A stretch of 64,000 nucleotides of DNA from Panorpa germanica (lineage: Eukaryota; Arthropoda; Insecta; Mecoptera; Panorpidae). Below the pieces are notes generated by a model. The model saw only the letters and a list, made by a program, of their open reading frames with translations. It was not told the DNA's origin and ran no database searches. The stretch spans positions 10,747,001 through 10,811,000 of the forward strand of contig OY783220.1 in assembly GCA_963678705.1 (NCBI GenBank), in the 5' to 3' direction. A program made the position numbers and the translations under genes. Shown here piece by piece: positions 46,047 through 57,489 of the stretch (positions are counted from its first letter, which is position 1; each line of letters begins with the position of its first letter).

Positions 46047-46778
46047 AGCAGACGCTTTAAACCTCTCCAAAAATTAGGTTGATGCGCACTCAATTAAATA
46101 TTTAGAAAACAATGATGACGGAATTAAATATTCCTTCAATAATTTACGTCCTTCCACTCGTAGCAAGTATATTTATCCCAGCTTTATGTCCTGCTCCATA
46201 CAGCCATACACAGTTCTACTTTTCCATCATTTTCCCAGCTTTCCAGTTGCCGTTATGTGTTTTCCTGGTTGTGACACTGATATTAAACTACTGACGATGT
46301 TTATGATTTATTTTCCCGTAACTTGACGTACTTTATATTCAAGGAACTGACTTTTTTTTTCTTTTCTTTTTCCAAGAACATAAAACATAATGCAATAGCT
46401 CTGAAGACAATATTGTTCCCGGTTATCGGTTGTCGGTGGGAGTGGGAGTGTGAGATGATGGTGTGGGGAGGACTAAGGTGACGACTGACGAGATTTTATA
46501 GACATATTACACACACTGTTTGCTTTAGAAAGTTATAAAATGTGGATCTATTGATCATCAATATTGTACACCAAGTGACAGGCGAATGAATGGCGTCTTC
46601 GTCGTTGCAGAGATTTTAAAAATATCGTTAATAAAATAATTGTTACATTTTAAAAACCGGTTTTATGTTAAGGAAGGACGAAAATTATTGAAGGAATATG
46701 TAATTCCGTCATCATTATTTTTTAAATATTTAACTGAGTGCATCAACCTGATTTTTGGAGAGGTTTAAAGCGTCTGCC
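46047..46778. mobile_element. Foldback-type element with about 105-bp inverted ends
   Basis: 46048-46155 and 46672-46778 are inverted copies with roughly 90 percent identity by eye. Both contain GCAGACGCTTTAAACCTCTC, GATGACGGAATTA and ATTCCTTCAATAATTT. About 515 bp of unrelated sequence lies between, with no coding signature. A 60-codon frame at 46112-46294 is chance. Confidence 0.75.
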
Positions 46779-47668
46779 CACGGGAGCGATTTAGCAATAG
46801 TTGCTTTTCAACAATATTCTGTAAATTCAGTGAATATTTAATTATGTATTACTATAGCCTCTTGTCAGGATGTTAAAGAATCACACAGTTTCTTTAATAC
46901 ATTTATTTCATAAAATAATAACGATGATAATAATACAATATGGTTGGTTACCAGAGATAGTGAAATGCAAAATGCAAATACCTCGTTATTTTCCTATTTC
47001 AAATACAAAATAAAAAATAAATTTGATGTTAGTATTTAAATACAAAATACGTATTTTAAAAATACTTTTGAGAAAATAGAATACTCTTTATGTTACTAAT
47101 AGAAATGTTATTTAGAAGGATAAAATATTTATATGTAGTTGGGGTAGTTTTGTGATTAAAGCGGACAAGTGTTAAGGGTAGTAGTTAAAATAATATATAT
47201 TTATGTATATATATATTTCACTCTTGAGAAAATATTATAATCAAATTTAGGTAAACGAAAATCAGATGTCTTAAGGTGGGGGTAACAGGAAGGATAATAA
47301 AATAATAGACACATCTATCATTTTAAATCAGAATTATCAAGACAATGGTGCAGATACTTTTAGATCATAGATGGTGCTAATGTTGATAGGGTTTTAAGTT
47401 TATATTCAAAAAATAATATTTACTGATTAACACTATAAAGTAACAAAAATGAAAAAAGTATTTTGTATTTTCCAAATAAGAAATAGGTTTGTAAAAGTTT
47501 TAAAAAAAAATATAAAATTCTATATTCTTAAAAGATATTTAAATACAAAATAGAAAATAGATATTTACAATTTTGTATTTGTATTTTGAGTATATGTATT
47601 TGAAAAACGCACATCTCTCATGGTTACAATCTAAACGTTGGCATTTACTTTACAAATACAGAACAATC
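46779..47668. other. No recognised feature
   Basis: AT-rich intron with many near-identical AAATACAAAATA words (46985-47590), a low-complexity region rather than a gene. Confidence 0.4.
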
Positions 47669-47672
47669 TTAA

Positions 47673-48423
47673 GGGCGGGGCCTGGGTTTTCACTTTCGAA
47701 AAATCGATTTTTTGTTTTTTGTTTTATCTTATTGTTTAACATTTCAAGAATATGTCCTTAAAATTTTAAGCCGATCTAAGCAATATTCTTGAAGTTATTG
47801 TCTTATTAATCCGGTATATTATATCGTATTATATGTTAATCAGGTATACAGTTTATTCATTGCTATAATCCTGACGCGTTTTTCTCAAAACTACTTTTTC
47901 AAAGTCCGTGTTCACTGCCATTTGAAAACTACTCGACCGATTCATTTCAAACTTTGTACACATTTTCTTCATATAAAATACCTCCCCCCTACGTTTAGTA
48001 AGAATTTTTTTTTTAACATTAAGGGTGTTTCCCACCCACAAAATGGCGGAAATTTTAGTCGAAAATAACGGTTCACACTTTAGATGGCCGCCAAAAATTT
48101 TTAAATTAAAAAAAAAATAATCAGAGAACGTTGGGGGGAAGATTTGTTTATAATTTAACTAAATTTTTATAGTTTTTCATTTTCTGATAATTTCCGGCCG
48201 AGTTACAGTGAACACCGCAAATTGTTTTTTTTTTCAAGACGTCCTGGGGGAAGCTCTGTCACGGGCTAATGATTTAATATTTTTGCATGAAAAATTTACA
48301 GAACATAGTCAAAACTATGCTCAACAATGTATAGAAGGTTTGAATAAAATTGCTCAATCGATATTTGAGATAAAAAATCACAAAAAAAGTGGTTTTTTTT
48401 ACGCTGAAACCCAGGCCCCGCCC
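47673..48423. mobile_element. TTAA-flanked element with GGGCGGGGCCTGGGTTT ends
   Basis: Exact TTAA duplications at 47669-47672 and 48424-48427. Ends are inverted and identical for 17 bases (GGGCGGGGCCTGGGTTT). 751 bp. Inside, an 83-codon open frame at 48208-48459 runs past the right end into flanking DNA, so it is not a real product. Exact flanks and ends suggest recent insertion. TTAA choice is that of piggyBac-like elements, though piggyBac ends usually begin CCC. Confidence 0.8.
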
Positions 48424-48427
48424 TTAA

Positions 48428-49278
48428 TGTTTACTAATTTTACACGCAGTTCTACGTGAGTTTTGTCTAATACTAAGCACATTCTTTCACGTAATCGTTT
48501 AATGTGTCACACTAATGATAACGCTTAATTATGATAATTATGATATATATATAATAGATTCACGTAGGTGAGCGAGGTTTTTACGGACATTTTGCATTTG
48601 TAAAAAGGCCCCAATTCCAGCTTTGCTAAAACGACGTAGATCTGAGTGAGGGCTCAGCGACCTAAATATCAATGTTTACTAAGAAGATGGTGTTAATACC
48701 ATTTGCGATTCTCAACCTCAAGTGATTGTTTAAATTTCCAATCACCTTTGCGTCGTATATTTCGACAACTAATATTTCAGAGTTTCTAGTGATTCCAACC
48801 CCCTTTCCTTGCACTCCATCGAAAATAAGATCAAACCCTCCTAAGTTCGGTTTAAAACATTTTTATTCCTTAGTACCCTTTCTTTCTCTTTGGCATAATA
48901 ACATGTCAACGTGAGAATTATTGTAATCCCACGCTTATGCCTCCCCACCCCCACTTTCTTAAATTTCGCAGCATTTCTCCTTGCCACTTTCAGCTTCCTC
49001 CTTTGTTGCCTCACCTGTGCCGCCGCGTGCCACACCGTAACTTTACAGAGGGGTTGGAGAAGGAGGTAGGGGTGAGGTACCCCTTTGTTATTTTATGTTG
49101 ATATTAAAAAATCAGTGTTTGAATTGGTTGACATCGTTATTTTTTTTATGACTTTAGATTTTCGTTTTTATACTTTTAAACATGTCGTAACTTTCTAACG
49201 AAAATAAATTTAGAACTAATAATTTAGTTTGACGTAGTACGTATATTGGATTTTATATTGCTTGTCCTATATGGTTAA
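48428..49278. other. No recognised feature
   Basis: AT-rich. A GC-richer stretch at 48940-49080 gives a 64-codon arginine-rich frame on - with no known motif. Confidence 0.35.
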
Positions 49279-49866
49279 GTAATGAGGGGGGTAAGGTCAA
49301 AACGATAAAAAAGAATCACATTTTAGATAATGTGTTTTGACAACACAGTTCATATATGATTTTGTCTATAATTACTACATGATAAAATAAAATTTGAAGA
49401 ATATTTTGAGAAATTTTCATAAATAAATATCAAGAAATGAGCCTTTGACAGCGAATCTGCGCAGGAGTCACAAAAAAAAGTTTTTATAGCACTTAGAATT
49501 CAAAATACCGATTTTTCATGAAAGAAATCAGAAACTTTGTTATTTTAAAATACGTTAAAATTTAAAAAAAAACTCGACAGCGTTGCCTCGACATTAATGT
49601 AAAGAAAGAGTGTGCAAAATTTCAAAACAATCGGTTCAGTAGATTTTGAGCTAGAGAGAGCACCGACTATGAAAAAGCTATGTGTTAGAAACCGCATTTA
49701 AAAGTTTCAAAGTAAGACGAAAGCAGACCAAAAAGATAATAAACTCTATATCTCCGACAATTTTACTCCAATCGACTTCAAATTTTTACACAATAAACTT
49801 AATATGTTGTACAATAATATGAATAAGCAAAATTAAAAAAGTTGAAACATTAGCCCTCCTCCCCCC
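49279..49866 (+). mobile_element. TTAA-type element with GGGGTAAGG ends, copy 2
   Basis: TTAA (49275-49278) before GTAATGAGGGGGGTAAGGTC; right end AGCCCTCCTCCCCCC, then TTAA (49867-49870). 588 bp. The interior matches 9358-10075 over most of its length (for example GACAGCGAATCTGCGCAG), with a deletion that removes the left half of the internal stem. Confidence 0.75.
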
Positions 49867-49870
49867 TTAA

Positions 49871-50764
49871 CTACATATAAGCTAAGTAAGCGTTTACAGG
49901 TCAGCAATTTTTATTTTTGATCTTTGACCTTGAATGTATCTTAAGACGCCGATACGTGATTATGTGGGACTTTTTAGTTAGTCTTCAGGACATCATTACA
50001 AGAGTCTGTACAAAATTTCAGCTCTATTACCTTTTCTTCCGAGGTTGATCCTTATTTCCGGGCTACCCCTATTTACAATATAAAATTTGTTTACGACCGC
50101 GCTGTCTCTGCACTTGTTTTCCCAGCTAATCCATCTTCCGAACCATTTTAAACTTTAAAGTAATTCATATTTTCCTATTTCTAATTATAATTTTTCAGAT
50201 GAAATTTTTCCGCAATATTAATTTGATTTTCACGTGTTCCTGTTACTTTACAATATTATGAATCACGTGGATCTCTTTTCATCGTTCTACGGGTTATACT
50301 ATGAACCGTACTCCCGTTCTACAGTTTCCTCGTGTGTTTGTTTTTCCGTCATGCAATCTATTCGCATTTTCCTGAAAATAGCGTGCACGAGTTAAGCGAA
50401 CGGCGAACGGTGAACGGAAAATGGCGAATGAACTGTTATATAAAATTATTATTAAATATATATTTTTTAATTTATTATCTAGAAGACAAGATTGTTTTTT
50501 ATTTCTTTCAAAAAAAGGAAATCATAATAAAAAGTAATATAATTGTGGATGAACATGCCACCATTGTCGTTGGAACAATGACGACCAGCCCCCCTCCCCT
50601 CCCCTCTTCTTCTCCTACCACACTCTTCATCATGCTAATCAGTGAGCTACAGAACATGAATCATCTATGTTATAATCAATTTAAGGTCAATCAATTTATT
50701 CTAATTTAAAAGACCAAATGCAATGGACTTGGTTTAGAAATTATTTTTTATAGTTAGCTACAGT
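49871..50764. other. No recognised feature
   Basis: AT-rich intron. A 125-codon open frame at 50332-50709 is low in complexity, ends in proline/serine runs and has no motif. Confidence 0.4.
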
Positions 50765-50968
50765 TCAAATTACGAGAGTTCGGCGGCGACTCATACTTAA
50801 AACAAGTTGTGGGGTATAAACTGCCGATATAACTAAAAAGCACTGACTCACTTATTTTTCTGTAATGTATATAGAAACGAATAAGATAAAATTCATTATC
50901 GTATTGTAGATTTATACCGCTCTTATAACCTTTTAAGTATAAGTCGCCGCCGAACTATCGTGATTTGG
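50765..50968 (-). mobile_element. MITE with AGTTCGGCGGCGAC ends, copy 2
   Basis: Reverse orientation relative to 31516-31719, similar over the full 204 bp. Left CAAATTACGAGAGTTCGGCG; right on - CCAAATCACGATAGTTCGGC. Confidence 0.8.
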
Positions 50969-51436
50969 ATTATATTTCAAATTTTACTGAAATGTATTGA
51001 CGACATAGTTGGCGACACCTTTGATAGTTGACGCTGATTTATTTGTTTTCGAGTCGATCTACGGACCAAAGCTATATTTTTTGGGTTTGGTTGTTATCAA
51101 ATTATATTGATTATGTACTTAAATAATCGTACACTTATTACGCAGCGTAGTAGTGTACATATATAAGTCCACGACACCACAAATACTATAGGACTCAACG
51201 TCGGAAATATCACGTTAAATAAATTATGCTAGCTAGGCGTCTAAAGCGGGCCGCACTTTCAGTACGCCTCTGGCTAAAATATTTAACATCAAAAGTTCGT
51301 ATACTAGTTATATTTAGAATTATTAAATAATTGCTTTGTGTGACTACAATTACATTGATGGTCAAATTACGTCACTGAAATATGCACTAAAAATTAAAGA
51401 ATCTATATATTGTCCAGAGACAAGCTAGTTAATAAT
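50969..51436. other. No recognised feature
   Basis: AT-rich intron with a GC-richer patch 51230-51280. Confidence 0.35.
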
Positions 51437-51828
51437 TTTGACATTATATTGAAGATGCGTCATGAAACAATTCAATTTGATTTCACTCGTTCAAGGAAAT
51501 GTCAGTGATATGAACTACAAATGGCAAATTCACTTCACCTGGTCTCACTACCGTACCAGTATTGAATGAAGTTGCAAATAAACTATTAAAGTGCAACAGA
51601 GACAGATATATCTTGTTTCTTTTTCTATGATATTTATCTCTACTAAAATAAATATTTTAAAATGTAAAAAAGACATCAACTATATCTCCATTCAATTGTA
51701 TGGTGTTGGAAAGAGAAAGAATATTCTTATGAACAATTCTTCTGACAATTTCTTTTTTATTTAGAATTTGAAATAGAATTGATTTCTTTACCTAGCTATG
51801 CCATTTAACCCAAATGTTTACTGGGTAA
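51437..51828 (+). mobile_element. TACCCAGTAAAC-family MITE, diverged copy 3
   Basis: ATTGAAGATGCGTCATGAAA and CTACAAATGGCAAA match copies 1 and 2 with deletions. The right end on - is TTACCCAGTAAACATTTGGG. The internal part is longer than in copy 1. Confidence 0.5.
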
Positions 51829-52847
51829 TAAAATCTAGTAGAAAATTTACTCATGATATATTTCACAACTTCTCTGCTTCAGAATCTTCGAGTATCTCTG
51901 CTTTTTAATGTAATTTAGTACCCTGTACAGTTTGAGTTATTTTATTGAAATAATAATAGAGCCGGATAATAGAATAAAATAATACACATTAACTATGACT
52001 GTGAAACTAGCAAAACTCTGTATTCTCTACAGAACAATCCTAGTGACAGAACTATGAAAGCACTTACGAAAGAACGAGACGCAAGATCTAGAATATAGAG
52101 ATAGAGATATCAATAGATAAAATACAAAATGCAGTTCACTGTATTGTTGGCAGCACTGACTACCTTTTCTCTAATATGTTAATATAAAGTGTTGCCAACA
52201 TGCATGATAGTAAAGTTTACAACATTAGTATGTTATTAAGTAAAGAACTCTAACGGAATTTGTTGGAACTATATTAAATTTAAATACTTTAACACCATAA
52301 ACCTTTTATAAATGAATATTAATCAGATAGAGTATAGTTAGACTTGTTGAAAAAGAATTTGTTGTTTTTATAACGTATCACGTTATTTTAGACTTTTACA
52401 GAGCAAATATAAACATAACAACAATGCTTTATAGAAAGTATTCATTCCCTGATGCGGCCCTGGCGTTAATCCTCTCGCTTTGAAATAAAATTGATGTACC
52501 ACCCGTTAATAAACACACGTGAATATATCGCCCAATATACTCCAACTCTATATGGGAATATGGTGACAGTTTTCTTCCTTTTTTTAATTTATTACTTTCT
52601 TTCCTGTTGTCTTGAACGCCTATATTTTAAAACTTATTCCCAAATACAAAACGAGAAAATAACAATTGATTACTTTGCTCTTGGAATGGATACGCTGACT
52701 CACTTTTAATCTTAGTAATTCTTCACCCGAAGATGGCTTCTATACTTCATGGATCAGTTAACATACCTCGTTCCAAATTGACTTGAAATTTTCACGAAGA
52801 TTACATGTGTTATTGAAATTTGGTATATGTATTTCTGTAAACATATT
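51829..52847. other. No recognised feature
   Basis: AT-rich intron. A 72-codon hydrophobic frame at 52491-52709 shows no motif. Confidence 0.35.
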
Positions 52848-53737
52848 TTCGATAATGTTTTTTTGACAACACAGTTAATATACAATTATTTCTGTAATTA
52901 CATCATGATAAAATAACATTTAAAGAATACTTTGTGAAATTTTCATAAATAAATATCAAGAAATGAGGCTTTGACAGCGAATCTCCGCTGACGTCACAAA
53001 GAAAAGTAACATTGCGGTGTCACTCATAACTCATCACTAGATTTTTGTAATTCAAACAACCAAATTGATTTCATTAGCTGATAAGTTTCTACAGGCAACC
53101 CTATCGAGTTTTTTTTCGTTTATTGATTTTTTAACTTGTTGTTTATTGTTTATTGTTCGCCTTTCGACTTTACAATCTACATTCTTAATACATACTTCAA
53201 ATTACAATTAAATTTACATTATTCTCCACCAGCTTATTTATTCTCCTGTTTTTTCTTTCCTTCTTACTATTTCCGCCATCCACCTCTTTCCTTCACTGCC
53301 TCCCTTTAATAGCTGGCCGATATGCCTTTCGCTCGCTACTTTTTCCTTACACTCAAACTTAATGCTCCAGTGTTTCGTCCTCCGCTCCGCACATTCTACA
53401 CTTTCTTTCCTCACTCTTTTCCCAGTATCTGTTTCCTTTTTCCTCATTTCCCAATCTGAACCTTGCTGTTCTTCTAATGTGTTTTATGTCTTTTTCTATA
53501 AGGTACTGAGGCACATTATTTTCCCAGATTTTTTAACTTATACAGCACTTAAAAGTCAAACTACCGATTTTTCATGAAAAAATCAGAAACTTTGTTATTT
53601 TAAAATACGTTAAAATTAAAAAAGGAAAAAACTCGATAGCGTTACCTCGGCATTTATGTAAAGAAAGAGTGTGCAAAATTTCAAAAGGATCGGTGCAGTA
53701 GATTTTGAGCTAGAGAGGGTACCGACTATGAAAAAGC
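52848..53737 (+). mobile_element. GGGGTAAGG-family element, copy 3, split by a non-LTR insertion
   Basis: Matches 9400-9890 on both sides of the insertion: TTCGATAATGTTTTTTTGAC at the left and ACAGCACTTAAAAGTCAAAC to ACCGACTATGAAAAAGCT at the right. Outer ends are lost. Confidence 0.75.
53138..53526 (-). mobile_element. 5'-truncated non-LTR retrotransposon with 13-bp target duplication
   Basis: Flanked by GATTTTTTAACTT (53125-53137 and 53527-53539). The 389-bp insert on - keeps the end of the ORF: ENNVPQYLIEKDIKHIRR, TARFRLGNEEKGNRYW, then the zinc knuckle start CRMCGAEDETLEH. A 2-base loss follows, after which KFECKEKVASERHIGQLLKG and GKRWMAEIVRRKEKTGE run to a stop. The 3' end is a short repeat of AATAAAC units. 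This is the best-preserved copy of the family with fragments at 5.3, 21.6, 26.8, 31.4 and 63.4 kb. Confidence 0.88.
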
Positions 53738-54252
53738 TCCTATTTGTTTAACACTTATATTTAATAAAACACTTAGCATTATAATTCATCGAAACGCAAT
53801 TCAAATTACAGTATAGTCCAAACGCTTGCTTTATTAACTCGAAACAATACCGTTTCAACTTCTCTACTTTACTGAATATATTTTAAAACAATATCTACTA
53901 CGTTACAATACACTATGGTGCATTGTTCATTCAAACCAATAAATCCAGCTTACACATAGACACCCCCCCCTCTCACCCCTCCTAACTCCCCACATGCCCA
54001 GCATAATATGAATTTATTTCTCTGCGTCAGACAATTAATTACGATTCTCATACAATATTAAATTAAACTTATTTATTATAAAAATTTATTTTAAAATAAA
54101 TAAATATATCCTTTTTTATTTGATTAAAATATTTGTCAATTCACGACTGTCTAGATATTTCTTAAGGTTCATTGAATATAACGGAGGATAGAAAGGGAAG
54201 TGGGATGGTGAGTACACATTCGACACATTCGATAGTTCGCTGCGAAAAGAAA

Positions 54253-54413
54253 ACTCTCGCCTCTAAAAAATAATATTTTAGCAGCGGAGAAAGATATTTT
54301 CGCCTCTAAAAAATTATATTTCGTCGCGGAAAAAGAAATTTTCGCCGCTAATAAATAATATTTCGCCGCTAAAAAATTATATTTTCGCCTCTAAAAAATA
54401 ATATTTCGCCGCA
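54253..54413 (+). repeat. Minisatellite, about 21-bp TTTCGCC(G/T)CTAAAAAATAATA units
   Basis: About seven imperfect units, for example TTCGCCGCTAAAAAATTATA and TTCGCCTCTAAAAAATAATA, with some GGAGAAAG-type diverged units. Confidence 0.8.
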
Positions 54414-56868
54414 GTACAATGATATTTTATTGATATATTAAATAATTTAAAAACACAATCCTGTACAGTTATACCTAGCTTTCTTTTTAACAAGCTATTT
54501 AAATTTTTATTTCACTGATCAACTTCTTAAATTCTTCAAATACTTCTAACCCTAACTTTAATTGAAGCAATAAAATTAAGTGCACCCTTCTTGTCTTATC
54601 TTTTCTCTTTTCAATAACAAGTATCTTTAGGATTCCTCCACTCCACTCCCACTCCCACTCAATGCTCATTTAAATTCATCACAATCATAACAGTAAACCT
54701 TATCTTAAAATCTTCTGTTAAATTTAACCTTTACCTTTTTTAACATAAAATAATTACCCTAAGAAGTTCTAAGATAAAATTCTGAAGAGGGAAATGAACA
54801 AAAGTCCTCCGGCTATTGAAACGGCTGCTACTTCATTTTAAGCACAATTAAGTAGCTCTTAAACCATTCATTTTTATAAAGACGGTGAACTCTGAACTGT
54901 AGAATGATAATCCATCCCACCCATCTAAATACACGTATTTACCTTTATGAAAATTATTTTATAAAAAACAAGAATTTAGTATTTTAATTATTTCACAGAA
55001 ATTATTTATAAAATATATCTGCTTTTATGTGAAAATACAGAGTCTATATTTATATACTATTATGTATATATATATATATAAGTTTGTGCCTTGATATCCA
55101 TTTTTATTAATTTCACTTTCAATACAGCTATTCATTATAGATAAAATTAAAATCGAAATTTCGTATTAATTGAAGTAGTCTCCATTCCTTTGTAATTAAC
55201 GGTATAATAAGATTCCTCTTCAATTACTAAAATAATTAAGAGTGTATTATAAAATGAATAAGAATTCTATTAGCCATAATATCTCCATGGTGCGTTTTTA
55301 TATCAGTGGCGTACGAGGGTACCTTCTCCAATGATTTATCCTCCTTATTTTGAAATTTGTTCTCAAACAGTTTCAAAAATCTCACCTCGTTCTCGTTAGT
55401 TTAGAGAAAAATAGATATCGTTTTAGTCTCAGTCACGTGTCGTAATCGTTTGTCTCGTCTCGTCTTGTCACATCTCGTTATTGTGAGAACTTATTCCTAA
55501 GATAATCCTAAACATAGTAATTCATTATATTATTTCGGCTAATTATTTTTTTTATTCCAAATTTTTCACACACTAAGCATATCGTTTTTTTCTCATCATA
55601 AATTGTATCAAATTTAAAAGAAAATTTAAACTTTGATGATTTTTTTTTATACGCAATTGATCAACTGGTTTAATTTCACTTTTTCTCAGGTTGACACTAC
55701 TAACACCTACGGTCAACGACATTTTTGCGGCAAAATGTCTTCAAGCAATCGCATTGTAAATAATTTATATTCACATTTATTTCCCTTAAAACATTCGTTT
55801 CCGTTCGACTACAAAATGTTGTAAAAGACAAAATTATAAAATAAAATATTTAACAGATGTTTGTTTACCAAATTTTATATTTTGTAAATTTACGACCTAA
55901 CCTTTTTTGTAATAAAAAAGGGTTGAAAGTTTATGTTGCTGTGAGTTTATTTTTTAAGCCAAATAGATTGTACTTAATTATAAACTTATTTGACAGCGGT
56001 GTAGTCCATATATAAGAGGTCATGACTACATACGAAAACTTTCAAAATAGTATGATGTCGTCCGTTGATCGATAAGATAGTAGAAGTTAATTAAAAAAAA
56101 AGAAATTAAAGAAAGGGACATGAAATTTTAACAGTGTAATATTATTTTAGAGACTTACTTTTAATTTTCCCTGAGTAGTAAGGGTTTATTTATTATATTA
56201 TATTTCTATTAAATTTTTCGGGGGTTTTATACTCGTACCCTCATCCATATTATTTTCATTAGAGGCATTAACAAGTCAAGAGGGTTTTCAACTTTCAGTT
56301 TATTGGGGTGAACGGAAACGCTTGTCCTGCCATCTATGCTCTACTGTCGGACCTGTCTGGCGTTAGGCTTTGATTATAGAAATAATGTAAAGGACTACTG
56401 GAACTTAAGTGATGGAATGGGATTAGGGGTGTAAATGGGGGTGGTTACATATTACTTTGGTAGTCTGATGTTTGACGGATACGCTAGTCACAGTTTCCGT
56501 TAATTGGGGGTACATACATGTTCATTACAAGTACAATAATAATTAGGTTAATCACTAATTAATAGGAGGTATAATTATAATTTATGTTAATAGCAGTGGG
56601 TTTTCGTAGACACTTTGCATGTTATTTTACATTTAAGTTATCTACTAATATTACCCAATAGTTTGTAGACCCCAACCTTTAGATACGATTAAGAGAAAGT
56701 TTTTAATTGTTCAATTTAAGAAAAGAGCAATTTTTTGAAATGAAACTTTTAGGCCTATCACACAGATAATGTTATTAACTACAAAAAGTTACTCCACAAA
56801 ATTTTTGTTCGAGGTACAGTTTTCAAAATAAACAAAAAAGAACAGAATACAACCTTATTTTAAAGATA
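54414..56868. other. No recognised feature
   Basis: AT-rich intron. A short TA run at 55063-55080 and a TCTCG-rich patch at 55455-55485. No gene. Confidence 0.4.
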
Positions 56869-57489
56869 GCGGTCAAATGGACTTGTGTCCTATGTCTTAA
56901 TTTCTATAAAAGTGTACTATATATTGATAAAGTTGGTTACTAGAACCTCAAATGTATAATTATTTGTTAATAACTCCTTATGTGTTAAGAGATATTAACA
57001 ATTAAAAAAGTCATTTTGTCTCTTTAATTATTAAAAGGATTCAACGTTGGACAACATTCCAAGTGCATGTGACATCACAATCGCTGCCAACCTTACAGCT
57101 CATAAATCTCTGCTATATGTATTTATATATCAAATATTAGTTACACCTATTTCAAGGATCAATAAAGTTCCAATATTATGTCTGCCGTAACAGGGTTAAA
57201 TAAAAGAAAAACTTATTATTCATTGATTTGATTATTTGACTACCAACAGCTACAAATTGCTCTGACCTACTCAACAAATAACTGACGTTAAAATGCATTT
57301 CACGTCATACAAATATGACCGACCATTTCTAGCGCTAAAACTACAATTCAATTGTTTAATTGCTATATCTCCGTCAACATTTAGATATTTAATAAAATAG
57401 ACACGCCAATACACATTTATTAACATCAATTTCAATCAACAATTGAAAAATGACCACTAAAAAATGAGGACACAAGCCCATTGGACCGC
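56869..57489 (-). mobile_element. AATGGGCTTGTG-family element, complete reverse copy with 23-bp TIRs
   Basis: 621 bp. The left end is GCGGTCAAATGGACTTGTGT then CCT; the right end on - is GCGGTCCAATGGGCTTGTGT then CCT. Two mismatches. Flanks TTAAAGATA and TTTTCATCC show no clear duplication. Non-coding. It defines the full ends missing from the other copies. Confidence 0.8.

Noticed and set aside
48208..48459. 83-codon open frame as a product of the TTAA element
   Set aside because: It runs through the right TIR and beyond the TTAA, so it cannot be the element's own gene.
50332..50709. 125-codon open frame on +
   Set aside because: Low-complexity text with asparagine, isoleucine and phenylalanine runs and a C-rich stretch; no family signature.
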